DNA of 64,000 nucleotides from Pandoraea sputorum (GCF_000814845.2 NZ_CP010431.2:2046001-2110000), one strand, 5' to 3'. Shown: positions 17,335 through 26,903, numbered from the stretch's first letter. Made by a program: numbers and translations. Notes: generated from the sequence alone by a model not told the origin.

Positions 17335-17823
17335 ATGGGCATACTCGATTTCGTGAAGGAAGCCGGTCAGGCACTGCTTGGTAACGCACATGCGGCAGAC
17401 GCGCCGCCGCCCGCCCCGGGGCCCGATGCGGATGCGGCCAACCGCGCCGCCGGCGAAGCCATCGAAAACTACATCAGATCGCAAGGATTGGATGCGACCG
17501 GTCTCGACGCAGAATTCGACGGCGCAACCCGCACCGTCAAGGTCTACGGCGTAGCCGCCGATCAGGCGACCAAGGAGAAGATTCTCCTGTGCTGCGGCAA
17601 CGTGAAGGGGGTTGCCAAGGTGGACGACCAGATGTCGGTATCGACGGCGTCGGCCGAAGCCACGTACTACACGGTGAAATCGGGTGACACGCTGTCGGCC
17701 ATCTCCAAGTCGGTTTATGGCGACGCCAACAAGTACAACGGCATCTTCGAAGCGAACAAGCCGATGCTCTCCAGCCCGGACAAGATTTATCCGGGGCAGG
17801 TGCTGCGGATTCCGCCGCTCTGA
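17335..17823 (+). CDS. lysM: BON-LysM peptidoglycan-binding protein
   Basis: The 162-residue protein has a BON domain at about residues 38-100 (GLDAEFDGATRTVKVYGVAAD) and a C-terminal LysM domain from YYTVKSGDTLSAISKSVYG to YPGQVLRIPPL. It resembles E. coli YgaU (Kbp), a potassium-responsive, peptidoglycan-associated protein. No signal peptide is evident, as in YgaU. GAAGGAG precedes ATG 17335 by 6 bases. It is flanked by terminators and is probably transcribed alone. Confidence 0.9.
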   Translation: MGILDFVKEAGQALLGNAHAADAPPPAPGPDADAANRAAGEAIENYIRSQGLDATGLDAEFDGATRTVKVYGVAADQATKEKILLCCGNVKGVAKVDDQMSVSTASAEATYYTVKSGDTLSAISKSVYGDANKYNGIFEANKPMLSSPDKIYPGQVLRIPPL

Positions 17824-17847
17824 TCGGGCCTTCGTCCCGAGATTGCC

Positions 17848-17878
17848 AGCCCGGCCTCGTGCCGGGCTGTTTCGTTTT
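17848..17878 (+). terminator. Intrinsic terminator after the LysM gene
   Basis: Stem AGCCCGGC/GCCGGGCT with loop CTCGT, then GTTTCGTTTT. Confidence 0.82.
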
Positions 17879-17950
17879 GGGAGGCGGCTAGCGCTCCGTC
17901 CGATGGCCGCGAATGCCCGTATGTACGGGACTTTACGTCTGCCGCCCGCG

Positions 17951-17979
17951 TTGCGGAATCACCCGTTTGCGACTATATT
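17951..17979 (+). promoter_or_regulatory. Likely leuA promoter
   Basis: TTGCGG at 17951-17956 and TATATT at 17974-17979 are spaced by 17 bases. The leader before ATG 18172 would be about 185 bases. Confidence 0.5.
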
Positions 17980-18171
17980 GGCGCTCATGATTTCAGGCGC
18001 CTGACCGGCTCCGGGCCTTCTTCATGCGCCGCTTGTCGTCGCACACGGTGTCACTTGCGATGCCGCCGATGCCATGCTGTTTCTCCGCCTTCGGGCCGGC
18101 CAAGCCTGCACGCGCCGCGCGCTGATATCAAAAAAATACCGAACCCTACGAAATCCCCACAGGAGCAAATC

Positions 18172-19716
18172 ATGGCCGACAAGCTGATCATTTTCGATAC
18201 GACCTTGCGCGACGGTGAGCAGTCGCCGGGTGCGTCGATGACCCGCGACGAGAAGATCCGCATCGCCCGTCAACTGGAGCGACTTCGCGTGGATGTCATC
18301 GAAGCCGGTTTCGCGGCCAGCTCGAACGGCGATTTCGAGGCGATTCAGGCGATCGCCGGCATCGTGAAGGACAGCACGGTCTGCTCGCTCGCACGCGCCA
18401 ACGACCGTGATATCGCGCGGGCCGCCGAGGCGCTCAAAGGCGCGAATTCGTCGCGTATTCATACGTTCATCGCCACGTCGCCGCTGCACATGGAGAAGAA
18501 GCTGCGCATGAGCCCGGACCAGGTGTTCGAGCAGGCAAAGCTTGCCGTGCGTTACGCGCGCCAATTCACCGACAACATCGAATTCTCGCCGGAAGACGGC
18601 AGCCGCTCGGATCTGGACTTCCTGTGCCGCGTGCTCGAAGCCGTGATCAACGAAGGTGCAACGACCATCAACGTGGCAGACACCGTCGGCTACGGCGTGC
18701 CGGAACTCTACGGCCAACTCGTGCGCACGTTGCGTGAGCGCATGCCGAATTCGGACAAGGCGGTCTGGTCGGTGCACTGCCACAACGACCTGGGCATGGC
18801 CGTGGCGAACTCGCTGGCTGGCGTGCAACTGGGTGGCGCGCGTCAGATCGAGTGCACGATCAACGGCTTGGGCGAGCGGGCAGGCAATACGTCGCTCGAA
18901 GAAGTCGTGATGGCGCTCAAGACCCGCAAGGATTATTTCGGTCTGGAACTCGGCATCGACACGACGCAGATCGTGCCGGCCTCGAAGCTCGTTTCGCAGA
19001 TCACCGGCTTTAATGTGCAGCCGAACAAGGCCGTTGTGGGCGCCAATGCGTTCGCGCACGCGTCGGGCATCCACCAGGATGGCGTGCTCAAGGCGCGCGA
19101 TACGTACGAAATCATGCGTGCGGAAGACGTGGGCTGGACGGCGAACAAGATCGTGCTGGGTAAGCTCTCGGGCCGTAACGCGTTCAAGCAGCGTTTGCAA
19201 GAACTGGGCATCGAGATGGAGTCGGAGCAGGACGTGAATGCCGCCTTCTCCCGCTTCAAGGAACTCGCCGACCAGAAGTCGGAAATCTTCGACGAGGACA
19301 TTCTCGCGATCGTCTCGAACGAAGCGCAGGCCGAAGGCAACGAGCACTTCTACCTCGTGTCGATGGCGCAGCACTCCGAGACCGGTGAGCGTCCGAGCGC
19401 ACGCGTGGTGTTCACAGCGCAGGGCAAGGAACTTGTGGGTGAGTCCGACGGCAACGGGCCGGTCGACGCCGTGCTCAATGCCATCGAATCGCAGGTGAAG
19501 AGCGGTGCGGAGCAACTGCTGTACTCGGTCAACGCCATCACGACCGGCACGCAGTCGCAAGGGGAAGTGACGGTGCGTCTGTCGAAGGCGGGCCGTATCG
19601 TGAACGGGGTCGGTACGGACCCGGACATCGTTGCTGCGTCGGCCAAGGCCTATCTGTCGGCGCTCAACAAGTTGTACTCGAAGGCTGAGAAACTGAATCC
19701 GCAGCTCACGCCGTAA
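18172..19716 (+). CDS. leuA: 2-isopropylmalate synthase
   Basis: The 514-residue enzyme condenses acetyl-CoA and 2-ketoisovalerate, the first committed step to leucine. The catalytic TIM barrel shows [12 protein letters not shown] near residue 9 and the metal ligands [12 protein letters not shown] near residue 203. The C-terminal allosteric domain (residues 380-514) mediates leucine inhibition. AGGAG lies 6 bases before ATG 18172; the frame extends to 18055 upstream but lacks a ribosome site. Its substrate comes from the ilv pathway encoded just upstream. Confidence 0.97.
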   Translation: MADKLIIFDTTLRDGEQSPGASMTRDEKIRIARQLERLRVDVIEAGFAASSNGDFEAIQAIAGIVKDSTVCSLARANDRDIARAAEALKGANSSRIHTFIATSPLHMEKKLRMSPDQVFEQAKLAVRYARQFTDNIEFSPEDGSRSDLDFLCRVLEAVINEGATTINVADTVGYGVPELYGQLVRTLRERMPNSDKAVWSVHCHNDLGMAVANSLAGVQLGGARQIECTINGLGERAGNTSLEEVVMALKTRKDYFGLELGIDTTQIVPASKLVSQITGFNVQPNKAVVGANAFAHASGIHQDGVLKARDTYEIMRAEDVGWTANKIVLGKLSGRNAFKQRLQELGIEMESEQDVNAAFSRFKELADQKSEIFDEDILAIVSNEAQAEGNEHFYLVSMAQHSETGERPSARVVFTAQGKELVGESDGNGPVDAVLNAIESQVKSGAEQLLYSVNAITTGTQSQGEVTVRLSKAGRIVNGVGTDPDIVAASAKAYLSALNKLYSKAEKLNPQLTP

Positions 19717-19803
19717 TCGTCTCGATCGCCTCAATCGCAGTTAGACACGGAAGATCCGGTCGATCGATCCGTCGGGTGGGGCGATTATGTCGCCGTCGAC
19801 GAC

Positions 19804-19844
19804 GAAAATGCTCGCACCCTGCACATCGGGGGCGGGCATTTTTT
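19804..19844. terminator. Bidirectional terminator between leuA and the DUF417 gene
   Basis: A 15-base imperfect stem starts at AAAATGCTCGC and returns as GGCGGGCATTTTTT. T runs on one strand and A runs on the other allow it to work for both convergent genes. Confidence 0.8.
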
Positions 19845-20324
19845 CTATTTCAGTGCCGAAGGGTACCGGCTGTAGATGTTCTGCTCGCGGCCTTGCGCGA
19901 ACGTGCGTGCTGCGACCAGCAGGGCGACACTCAGCAGCGTCAGATCTTTGATCAGAAAACCGAAGGTGCCGCCGCGCAGGTCCGGTGTCGTCGCAAGGAA
20001 CGAGACAGTCACGATTAGGGTGAGCGCCACCCCCAGACTGCCTGCCAGACGCACGCGCCGGTTACCTGCGTGCGCCATGGCCAGCGCCGAGGCGAGTTCG
20101 AAGCAACCGACGAGGTTGGATACCGTCTGCGCGCTCAGACCCAGGTAGAGCCAGCCCAGCAGCGGATGTTGGCTGACTAGCGGGAAAATGACAGCGGCCT
20201 CGCGTTCGGTGAACTTATGAAAGCCGTAGCCGATGAAGATGCCGACCACGCTGTAGAGGGCGAAGTAGTAAGCAAGGCGCTCCAGCCGAGCCGCGGTAGG
20301 GCATGTCATATGAGCGTTATGCAT
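19845..20324 (-). CDS. DUF417 (YkgB family) membrane protein
   Basis: The 159-residue protein has four membrane helices. The segments GYGFHKFTEREAAVIFPLVSQHPLLGW and GTFGFLIKDLTLLSVALLVA (about residues 32-58 and 122-141) are typical of DUF417, related to DoxX. Family members are often induced by reactive chlorine or copper stress, as with the E. coli rclC product. No Rcl regulator is nearby, so the role is open. It is a single-gene unit on the minus strand. Confidence 0.83.
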   Translation of the reverse strand: MHNAHMTCPTAARLERLAYYFALYSVVGIFIGYGFHKFTEREAAVIFPLVSQHPLLGWLYLGLSAQTVSNLVGCFELASALAMAHAGNRRVRLAGSLGVALTLIVTVSFLATTPDLRGGTFGFLIKDLTLLSVALLVAARTFAQGREQNIYSRYPSALK

Positions 20325-20426
20325 GGGTGGGGCCGACTCCGAAATTAGTCCCGTGTCCCCGGGGAGTCTGCAGAGGTATTCTCGGCTCGCCGCCGACTCG
20401 GCGACGAGTGACTTCCGATCGACGAC

Positions 20427-20771
20427 TTACTGACCGCGATAGATGCGCTCGTGCAGCGATGCGTCACCGTAGGCTGCGCGCTTCATACCTGACTTCATAC
20501 CCGAGGCAGATGCAGGCATGGCGTCGCCGGTGGCAACGCCAGTTGCGGTTTGCGTGGGCGCCTGTTCGCGCTTTGCCAGCTCCGCGTTTGCCGCCAGAAG
20601 GTTGGCGGGATATCGGGTATGGTCGGTACCGCTGTGATAGCCGACCGCTTGCAGTGCCTTGAGTTCGGCGACGACCTGTTCGCGCGTCAGCCCGCTCTGC
20701 GGGGAGGCAAAGGCGACGGTCGAAACGCTGACGATGGAAAGTGCGGCAGCCGAGAGAATGGACGTCTTCAT
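20427..20771 (-). CDS. DUF4148 small exported protein
   Basis: The 114-residue protein has a signal peptide at residues 1-23 (ending VAFAS), followed by SGLTREQVVAELKALQAVGY, the DUF4148 hallmark. The family is abundant in Burkholderia and relatives, is periplasmic and has no known function. GGAGA lies 9 bases before ATG 20771. It lies 130 bases downstream of the anti-sigma gene on the same strand and could belong to that sigma factor's regulon. Confidence 0.85.
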   Translation of the reverse strand: MKTSILSAAALSIVSVSTVAFASPQSGLTREQVVAELKALQAVGYHSGTDHTRYPANLLAANAELAKREQAPTQTATGVATGDAMPASASGMKSGMKRAAYGDASLHERIYRGQ

Positions 20772-20901
20772 GGTAGCTATCTCCAAATGATAAGCGTGGG
20801 TGGAAAAGTTCAATCGCCTAGCACGTTGGCTGTCGATCGCACCGGTTAGTCGTAGGGAGTCGCCGGATATGACAGCGCGGCGAAAAAATTCTTGCTCATC
20901 G

Positions 20902-21111
20902 TCAATCATCGCTGGGCGTTGCGGCGACGTCGGCGTAACCGGCAACGCGGCGCGATAGGGCGCGCAGCGTGGCGATTTGCGATGCGTACGCGCGGCACCC
21001 CGCGCACATCAGCAGATGCGCATGAACACGAGCGCTCTCGAGCGTGGTCAACGGCTGGTCGAGTTGGTCGGAGAGCGAGCGTGTGACATTGGCGCAGTTA
21101 CCCAAGGGCAT
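20902..21111 (-). CDS. Small zinc-finger anti-sigma factor
   Basis: The 69-residue protein contains HAHLLMCAGC, the H-x3-C-x2-C part of a zinc-finger anti-sigma domain, at about residues 30-39. No membrane helix is present, so it is a soluble inhibitor. The start at ATG 21111 lies within the last codons of the sigma gene (14-base overlap), implying coupled translation. It should bind and hold the ECF sigma encoded upstream, releasing it on a redox or metal signal, as in other soluble ZAS proteins. Confidence 0.75.
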   Translation of the reverse strand: MPLGNCANVTRSLSDQLDQPLTTLESARVHAHLLMCAGCRAYASQIATLRALSRRVAGYADVAATPSDD

Positions 21112-21691
21112 CGGTGACTTCCAGTCCTTTGGCCGAAAGGCAAGTGCGCAGGCGAGTGCGCGCGCGGTACAGCAATACGCTGCAATGATTGGCATCGAGG
21201 TCAAGTTCCCGGCAGATTTCGGCGATGTCCATGTCGAGCAATTCGCGCATGGAAAACACGCGACCGGTGGATTCGGGCAGGGTGTTCAGGCAACCGTCGA
21301 ACAACGCCCAGAACTGTTGCCTGGCTACCAGCGTCTCGGGGTGATGCCAGGGGCGTGGGCGCGCATGATCGTTCCAATGGCCGCGCTCGTCGAAAAGCTC
21401 GCGATCGAACACGGAGTTCTCATCGGCGTCGTCTTCGAGAGACGAAGCGTTGATCGTGCGGCGTCGCGCTCGCATGGTATCGGTCAGCTTGTTGCGCAGA
21501 ATCGCGAAGACCCACGTCTTGTGTTGGGAGCGCCCCGAGAATTCGTTCGATGGCGAGCAAGCCGCCGTCAGCGCTTCCTGAACGGCGTCTTCTGCCAGAT
21601 GTTCGTCGCGCAATTGCAACTTGGCAAAGCGCAGCAGATCGCGACGCAGTTCCGCGAGATACGAGTGGTCGAGATACGAATTCGCGGGAAT
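21098..21691 (-). CDS. ECF sigma factor with probable ATT start
   Basis: The protein has region 2 (LRRDLLRFAKLQLRDEHLAEDAVQEALTAA, residues about 15-44, then HKTWVFAILRNKLTDTMR) and region 4 (LPESTGRVFSMRELLDMDIAEICRELDL, then HCSVLLYRARTRLR). A TTG start at 21619 would remove the first helix of region 2. The frame is open back to the lipoprotein TAA at 21709-21707 and holds no ATG, GTG or TTG there. AGGAGG followed by 6 bases leads to ATT at 21691-21689, giving 197 residues. It overlaps the anti-sigma gene by 14 bases. Confidence 0.82.
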   Translation of the reverse strand: MPANSYLDHSYLAELRRDLLRFAKLQLRDEHLAEDAVQEALTAACSPSNEFSGRSQHKTWVFAILRNKLTDTMRARRRTINASSLEDDADENSVFDRELFDERGHWNDHARPRPWHHPETLVARQQFWALFDGCLNTLPESTGRVFSMRELLDMDIAEICRELDLDANHCSVLLYRARTRLRTCLSAKGLEVTDALG

Positions 21692-21706
21692 AGGGCCCCT
21701 CCTGAC

Positions 21707-22255
21707 TTAGAACAAATTGTTATCCCGTTTCTCGTGCAGCGGATCCGGGCTGATTTGGGTGGTCTTGACGATGCCGTCGGCGTCGAAATAGAAGTTCATC
21801 ATCGAGAACCACACGTCGTCCTGCTTGAAGCGGTACGTCCAGACTTCGCGCTTCATCAGAGGGAACGCCGAGGTCTCGACAGGCTCGCCAAAGTGATGCA
21901 GTACATCCGTCTTGGTCCACTTGTCGATTTCGACCTTGTTGAACTCCTGCGTCGACAATACTTGCGTGACGTGCAGCAGCCGTCCCTGCGCGTCGAAGTC
22001 GGCGGCAATCGTTTCCTCGCCGAACGGCTTCGTCGGATAGAGCCAGCGTGTGACGCCGGGCGCGAGCGGATAGACCTCCTTGGGCTTGCCCAATTGCGCC
22101 TGAACTTCCGCCTGAGACGCCGACGCGGGCAATTGTTGCCACGGCGGCGTGATACAGGCCGACAACGACAACGCGAGCACGCCTGCAGCGGCCCAGCGAA
22201 TGGCTCGAGTCGACGTAGTATCGGTGTCGATAAGCATGGGGAAACGATACGTCAT
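21707..22255 (-). CDS. BamE/SmpA-like lipoprotein
   Basis: The 182-residue protein has a lipoprotein signal ending in LSLSAC at about residue 33. The mature part has a BamE-like beta-alpha fold: ASQAEVQAQLGKPKEVYPLAPG and WTKTDVLHHFGEPVETSAF are two start-of-repeat segments. It is likely an outer-membrane lipoprotein. GAGG lies 6 bases before ATG 22255. It ends 15 bases before the proposed sigma start and is probably the first gene of the lipoprotein-sigma-anti-sigma operon. It may report envelope state, which is an inference. Confidence 0.78.
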   Translation of the reverse strand: MTYRFPMLIDTDTTSTRAIRWAAAGVLALSLSACITPPWQQLPASASQAEVQAQLGKPKEVYPLAPGVTRWLYPTKPFGEETIAADFDAQGRLLHVTQVLSTQEFNKVEIDKWTKTDVLHHFGEPVETSAFPLMKREVWTYRFKQDDVWFSMMNFYFDADGIVKTTQISPDPLHEKRDNNLF

Positions 22256-22409
22256 GGTTGGCCTCATGGGGGTGGGGATTTGCCCAAAATATGGGCGATG
22301 GTGGCTTGCTGATAGCATACCGCCACCATTCCCCATCGTGGGGTGCCTTGGCTTGCCCGGGCGGGTGGCGGCAGTTATGATTCGCGCCGGAACAGTTCTG
22401 GGGGCCTCG

Positions 22410-23684
22410 ATGAAATCTCACGTATTGCTGGCGCGTGTTTGCGCGGTGCTGTGCACTTTGGGTCTGCTGGCCGCCACCGGTGTGGCCGATGCCGCGCCGC
22501 CGATTCGGCTTGCCCTCATCGAGGGGATGAGCGGGCCTTTCGGCAATGCGGGGGCGATGGTCGAGCGAAATCTGCGTTTCGCGATCGATCGCGTGAACGC
22601 ACGTGGCGGTGTGAAGTTGCGCGACGGCGCACATCCGCTCGAATTGACAGTGTTCGATAGCAAGGGCGCCGTCGAAGACAGTCTCGTGCAGCTCAAGGCT
22701 GCCGGGGATCTCGGTATTCCGTTCGTCCTGCAGGGCAACAGTTCTGCGGTGGCGTCGGCACTGATCGACGCCATCAACAAGCGCAATGCGCGTGAGCCAG
22801 GCCAGCGCATGCTGTTCTTCAACTACTCCGCTGTCGATACGGCGCTGACCAACGAGCAGTGCAGCTTCTGGCATTTCGCATTCGACGCCAACGCCGCGAT
22901 GCGCATGCAGGCGCTTACCGAAGCCATCAAGCAGGACGACAGCATTCAGAAGGTCTATCTGCTCAATCAGGACTACAGCTTCGGGCGTCAGGTCGCCACA
23001 CTGGCTCGCCAGATGATCGGTGCCAAGCGCCCCGACGTTCAGATTGTGGGCGAACAGTTCAGCCCGGTAGGCCGTGTGAAGGACTTCACGCCGTATCTCG
23101 CGCGTATTCGCGCGGCCGGGGCCGATACCGTGGTCACGGGCAGCTGGGGTAACGACCTGACGCTGCTCGTCAAGGCTGCGCGAGAGCAGGGCATGGAGCT
23201 CAAGTTCTACACGTTCTACGGCAACGCGCTCGGTGCCCCGGCGGCGCTGGGCGATGCCGGAGTCGGACGCGTGTACGCGGTGGCTGAGTGGCATCCGAAT
23301 GTCGGGGGCGAAGCGTCGGACGCGTACTACAAGGCGTTTCGTGCGCGCTATCCGGAGGCGCGCGACGACTATCCATTGCTGCGCATGAGCGTGATGGTCG
23401 ACATGATTGCCGCAGCGCTCGAACAAGCGGGGACCACAGATGTGACGACGGTCGCGCGCGCGCTCGAAAACCGTCGCGTGCGTGAGGCGCCGGCCGACGC
23501 GTGGATGCGCGCGAACGACCATCAGATGATTGAACCGCTGTACGTCTCCGTGATGCGTCGCGCGGGCGAGCCTGGCGTGAAGTTCGATAACGAGGGCTCG
23601 GGCTACGGTTTCCGGACCGTGATGGAGCTGCCGATGAACAAGGTGGCGCTGCCGAGCACGTGTCGGATGGCGCGTCAGCGCTGA
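22410..23684 (+). CDS. Branched-chain amino acid ABC transporter substrate-binding protein
   Basis: The 424-residue protein has a signal peptide at residues 1-28 (ending GVADA) and the type 1 periplasmic-binding fold of the LivJ family. IRLALIEGMSGPFGNAG, FDSKGAVEDSLVQLKAAGD and VYLLNQDYSFGRQVA are typical. It should bind an amino acid or amide in the periplasm. No permease or ATPase genes are adjacent, so it is an orphan here. The start at 22410 was preferred over 22377 because it begins the signal peptide with MKSH. Confidence 0.88.
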   Translation: MKSHVLLARVCAVLCTLGLLAATGVADAAPPIRLALIEGMSGPFGNAGAMVERNLRFAIDRVNARGGVKLRDGAHPLELTVFDSKGAVEDSLVQLKAAGDLGIPFVLQGNSSAVASALIDAINKRNAREPGQRMLFFNYSAVDTALTNEQCSFWHFAFDANAAMRMQALTEAIKQDDSIQKVYLLNQDYSFGRQVATLARQMIGAKRPDVQIVGEQFSPVGRVKDFTPYLARIRAAGADTVVTGSWGNDLTLLVKAAREQGMELKFYTFYGNALGAPAALGDAGVGRVYAVAEWHPNVGGEASDAYYKAFRARYPEARDDYPLLRMSVMVDMIAAALEQAGTTDVTTVARALENRRVREAPADAWMRANDHQMIEPLYVSVMRRAGEPGVKFDNEGSGYGFRTVMELPMNKVALPSTCRMARQR

Positions 23685-23864
23685 CCGGCGGTCGGCCCTG
23701 AGGGCGACAGGGAAGGTCGATTGGTCGTGATTTTTCGGATAATTTGACGAATTTCTCCGGATTATTCGTCGGAAATTGGCGTTTTATGCGGTTTCAGGGG
23801 GGCTTGCAAGCCCCCCTGCTGCGGCAAAGCGCGGAAAAAAGTGGCGTCGTGATGCCGGTTCCCG

Positions 23865-23870
23865 TATAAT
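23865..23870 (+). promoter_or_regulatory. -10 element of the rpsO promoter
   Basis: A perfect TATAAT lies 102 bases before rpsO. The -35 region (TGGCGT) is weak. A GACGAAT/ATTCGTC inverted repeat sits upstream at 23746-23770. Confidence 0.55.
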
Positions 23871-23972
23871 CGCGCACTTGCAGTTTTGTTTATGTACGGC
23901 AACGTACATGTTTTTGTAAGTTCACGGCACGGCCATTCTTCCGTGACCGCGTGTATATCCAAAGGAAAGAAA

Positions 23973-24242
23973 ATGTCGAACGCAGATATCAAGAAGTCGG
24001 ACGTCGTGGCGCAATTCGCCCGCGCCGCCAATGACACTGGCTCCCCCGAAGTTCAGGTTGCGCTGCTGACCACGCGCATCAACGAACTGACCCCGCACTT
24101 CAAGGCACACATGAAGGATCACCACAGCCGCCGCGGTCTGCTGCGCATGGTGAGCCGTCGTCGTAAGCTGCTCGACTACCTCAAGGGCAAGGATGCAGAC
24201 CGCTACCGCGCCCTGATCGAGAAGCTGGGCCTGCGTAAGTAA
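23973..24242 (+). CDS. rpsO: 30S ribosomal protein S15
   Basis: The 89-residue protein is full length, with the S15 signature from [22 protein letters not shown] to [20 protein letters not shown]. It binds the central domain of 16S rRNA. AAAGGAAAG precedes ATG 23973. It is followed by a terminator-like hairpin and pnp, the conserved order in proteobacteria. S15 usually represses its own translation through its mRNA leader; the 100-base leader here is long enough, but no pseudoknot was resolved. Confidence 0.98.
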   Translation: MSNADIKKSDVVAQFARAANDTGSPEVQVALLTTRINELTPHFKAHMKDHHSRRGLLRMVSRRRKLLDYLKGKDADRYRALIEKLGLRK

Positions 24243-24262
24243 GCGATTACGATTACGACGAG

Positions 24263-24300
24263 ATGCCTGTATCAGCGTGCTGATGCAGGCATTTTGTTTT
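24263..24300 (+). terminator. Terminator between rpsO and pnp
   Basis: Stem ATGCCTGTATCAGC/GCTGATGCAGGCAT with a GT loop, followed by TTTTGTTTT. In E. coli the equivalent site is leaky, letting some transcripts reach pnp. Confidence 0.85.
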
Positions 24301-24348
24301 TGGGCGGTACCCGATCGATGCTCTGAGAGCGACTTTCGGGGCGTTCTG

Positions 24349-24366
24349 CCCGGCGGTTGCGCCGGG
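24349..24366 (+). repeat. GC-rich hairpin in the pnp leader
   Basis: CCCGGCG, loop GTTG, CGCCGGG, then TTTC. It may act as a second weak terminator or a processing site. Confidence 0.5.
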
Positions 24367-24420
24367 TTTCCGGTCTCCGTTACCGATTTACGGGGCCTCG
24401 TCGGCAAGCAGGGCTTGTGT

Positions 24421-24480
24421 CATTCCAGGGTCGTCTTAGAGGCGCGCTAGCGGATTTTCGCAGCGGGCTACGCTGGAATG
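24421..24480 (+). promoter_or_regulatory. Long stem-loop in the pnp leader
   Basis: CATTCCAG at 24421-24428 is perfectly complementary to CTGGAATG at 24473-24480, enclosing about 44 bases with further partial pairing (TAGC with GCTA). It lies 91 bases before pnp. Its position matches the RNase III-cleaved leader stem through which PNPase controls its own mRNA in E. coli. The equivalence is inferred. Confidence 0.5.
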
Positions 24481-24571
24481 GCATAACACTCCCCCCTGTA
24501 AGGCGTCGGGATCACCCCGGCAGCGATATCGCGCCGCTGCTGCATTCGCGCGATTCGATATAGGAGTGCAA

Positions 24572-26722
24572 ATGTTCAATAAAGTCGTCAAGTCTTTCCA
24601 ATGGGGACAAAACACGGTTCGCATGGAAACCGGTGAGATCGCTCGCCAGGCATCCGGTGCTGTGCTCGTCGACATGGACGATACCGTCGTGCTCGCCACG
24701 GTCGTGGGTGCGAAGAAGGCCAAGGCTGGCCAGGATTTCTTCCCGCTGACGGTCGACTACCTTGAAAAGACTTACGCCGCCGGCAAGATCCCGGGTGGCT
24801 TCTTCAAGCGTGAAGGCCGTCCGTCGGAAAACGAAACGCTGACGTCGCGCCTGATCGACCGTCCGATCCGCCCGCTGTTCCCGGAAGGCTTCTACAACGA
24901 AGTCCAGGTGGTGGTGCAGGTCGTCTCGCTGAACCCGGAAGTCCCGGCCGATATCCCGGCCCTGATCGGTGCTTCGGCCGCGCTGGCCATCTCGGGTCTG
25001 CCGTTCAACGGCCCGGTCGGCGCCGCCCGCGTTGCCTACGTCGACAGCCAGTACGTGCTCAACCCGTCGCGCGAGCAGATCGCCAAGTCGAAGCTCGACC
25101 TGGTCGTCGCCGGTACGGAGCAAGCTGTGCTGATGGTGGAATCGGAAGCACAAGAGCTGCCGGAAGACGTGATGCTGGGCGCAGTCGTGTTCGGTCACGA
25201 GCAAATGCAAACGGCCATCAACGCGATTCACGAACTCGTGCGCGACGGTGGCAAGGCTGAGTGGGAATGGGCCCCGGCTGCCAAGAACGACGCACTGATC
25301 TCGCAAGTGGGCGAGTTGGCCGAAGGTCAACTGCGCGCTGCATACCAGACGCGTGAAAAGCAAGCGCGTACGCAACAACTGCGCGCTGTGAGCACCGACG
25401 TGATCGCCAAGCTGGCCGAAGCCGCAGCGGCTAAGGGCGAAGCTGCACCGGACGACATCGAAGTCGGCAACATCCTGTTCGATCTGGAAGCCAAGATCGT
25501 CCGTAGCCAGATCCTGGCGGGTGAGCCGCGTATCGACGGCCGCGACACGCGCACCGTGCGCCCGATCTCGATCCGCACCGGCGTGCTGCCGCGTGCCCAC
25601 GGTTCGGCGCTGTTCACGCGTGGCGAAACGCAGGCACTCGTGGTGGCCACGCTGGGCACCAAGAGCGATGAGCAGATCATCGACGCGCTGCAAGGCGAGT
25701 ACCGCGATCGCTTCATGCTGCACTACAACTTCCCGCCGTTCTCGACGGGCGAAACGGGGCGCGTGGGTTCGCCCAAGCGTCGCGAAATCGGTCACGGCCG
25801 TCTGGCCAAGCGCGCGCTGGTCGCGTGTCTGCCGGGTGCCGACGATTTCGGTTACACCGTGCGTGTTGTGTCGGAAATCACCGAGTCGAACGGTTCGTCG
25901 TCGATGGCATCGGTCTGCGGCGGTAGCCTCGCCATGATGGACGCCGGTGTGCCGATGACCTCGCCGGTCGCCGGTATCGCCATGGGTCTGATCCTTGAAG
26001 GCAACAAGTTTGCCGTGCTGACCGACATCCTCGGCGATGAAGATCACCTGGGCGACATGGACTTCAAGGTGGCCGGTACGTCGAATGGCGTGACCGCACT
26101 GCAGATGGACATCAAGATCCAGGGCATCACGAAGGAAATCATGCAGGTCGCGCTGGCGCAAGCCAAGGAAGGCCGTCTGCATATCCTGGGCAAGATGACG
26201 GAAGCCCAGTCTGGCGTGCGTACGGAGCTGTCGGAATTCGCACCGCGTATGGTCACCATCAAGATCAATCCGGAAAAGATCCGTGACGTGATCGGTAAGG
26301 GTGGTTCGGTGATCCGCGCGTTGACGGAAGAGACTGGTACGAGCATCGACATTTCGGACGACGGCGTGGTGACTATCGCTAGCCCGAGCGCCGAAGGTAT
26401 TGCCGAAGCGAAGCGTCGGATCGAATTGATCACGGTGGAAGTCGAGGTCGGTCAGGTCTACGACGGTACCGTGCTCAAGCTGCTCGAGTTCGGCGCCATC
26501 GTCTCGGTGCTGCCGGGTAAGGACGGTCTGCTGCACATCTCGGAAATTGCCAACGAGCGCATCAAGGACATCAACGAGTACGTCAAGGAAGGTCAGGCCG
26601 TGCGCGTGAAGGTGATCCAGCAAGACGACAAGGGTCGTCTGCGTCTGTCGCACAAGGCACTGACCGAAGAAGAGAAGCAAGGCGGTGCACTGCTGGTCAA
26701 GCGCGAAGGCGACGCCCAGTAA
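24572..26722 (+). CDS. pnp: Polyribonucleotide nucleotidyltransferase
   Basis: The 716-residue enzyme degrades RNA 3' to 5' by phosphorolysis and joins the degradosome. Two RNase PH-like domains flank a helical linker. [18 protein letters not shown] marks the active second core, [16 protein letters not shown] the KH domain, and [18 protein letters not shown] the C-terminal S1 domain. AGGAG lies 5 bases before ATG 24572; a GTG two codons earlier falls on that ribosome site. It is downstream of rpsO as in most proteobacteria. Confidence 0.98.
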   Translation: MFNKVVKSFQWGQNTVRMETGEIARQASGAVLVDMDDTVVLATVVGAKKAKAGQDFFPLTVDYLEKTYAAGKIPGGFFKREGRPSENETLTSRLIDRPIRPLFPEGFYNEVQVVVQVVSLNPEVPADIPALIGASAALAISGLPFNGPVGAARVAYVDSQYVLNPSREQIAKSKLDLVVAGTEQAVLMVESEAQELPEDVMLGAVVFGHEQMQTAINAIHELVRDGGKAEWEWAPAAKNDALISQVGELAEGQLRAAYQTREKQARTQQLRAVSTDVIAKLAEAAAAKGEAAPDDIEVGNILFDLEAKIVRSQILAGEPRIDGRDTRTVRPISIRTGVLPRAHGSALFTRGETQALVVATLGTKSDEQIIDALQGEYRDRFMLHYNFPPFSTGETGRVGSPKRREIGHGRLAKRALVACLPGADDFGYTVRVVSEITESNGSSSMASVCGGSLAMMDAGVPMTSPVAGIAMGLILEGNKFAVLTDILGDEDHLGDMDFKVAGTSNGVTALQMDIKIQGITKEIMQVALAQAKEGRLHILGKMTEAQSGVRTELSEFAPRMVTIKINPEKIRDVIGKGGSVIRALTEETGTSIDISDDGVVTIASPSAEGIAEAKRRIELITVEVEVGQVYDGTVLKLLEFGAIVSVLPGKDGLLHISEIANERIKDINEYVKEGQAVRVKVIQQDDKGRLRLSHKALTEEEKQGGALLVKREGDAQ

Positions 26723-26874
26723 ATCGGGCCTTGGCATGAAGCGGGGCGGCGCGCTTGCGTGCCGTGACGACATGCCATGATCGCGATAAAGAAGACGGCG
26801 ACTCTCATGAGTCGCCGTTTTTTTATCTTTCGCACGGATTCGCAAAATAATGCGGAAAAAATGCGAGGAGGGTA

Positions 26875-26903
26875 TTTACAGGAAATGGGTTTGTCATTAG
26901 AAT
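26875..26903 (+). promoter_or_regulatory. tRNA-Ala promoter
   Basis: TTTACA, 17 bases, TAGAAT; tRNA-Ala begins 15 bases later. Confidence 0.7.

Larger units (their letters stand above)
17824..18171. other. leuA upstream region
   Basis: The 348 bases hold the terminator of the LysM gene and a promoter-like pair for leuA. A tiny frame MISGA starts at 17987 but has no Leu codons, so a leuA attenuator is not supported. Confidence 0.45.

Noticed and set aside
17987..18004. Short frame MISGA upstream of leuA as an attenuator peptide
   Set aside because: No Leu codons and no downstream terminator.
24512..26845. 777-codon frame antisense to pnp
   Set aside because: It mirrors the pnp coding sequence and has no ribosome site or recognisable domain.
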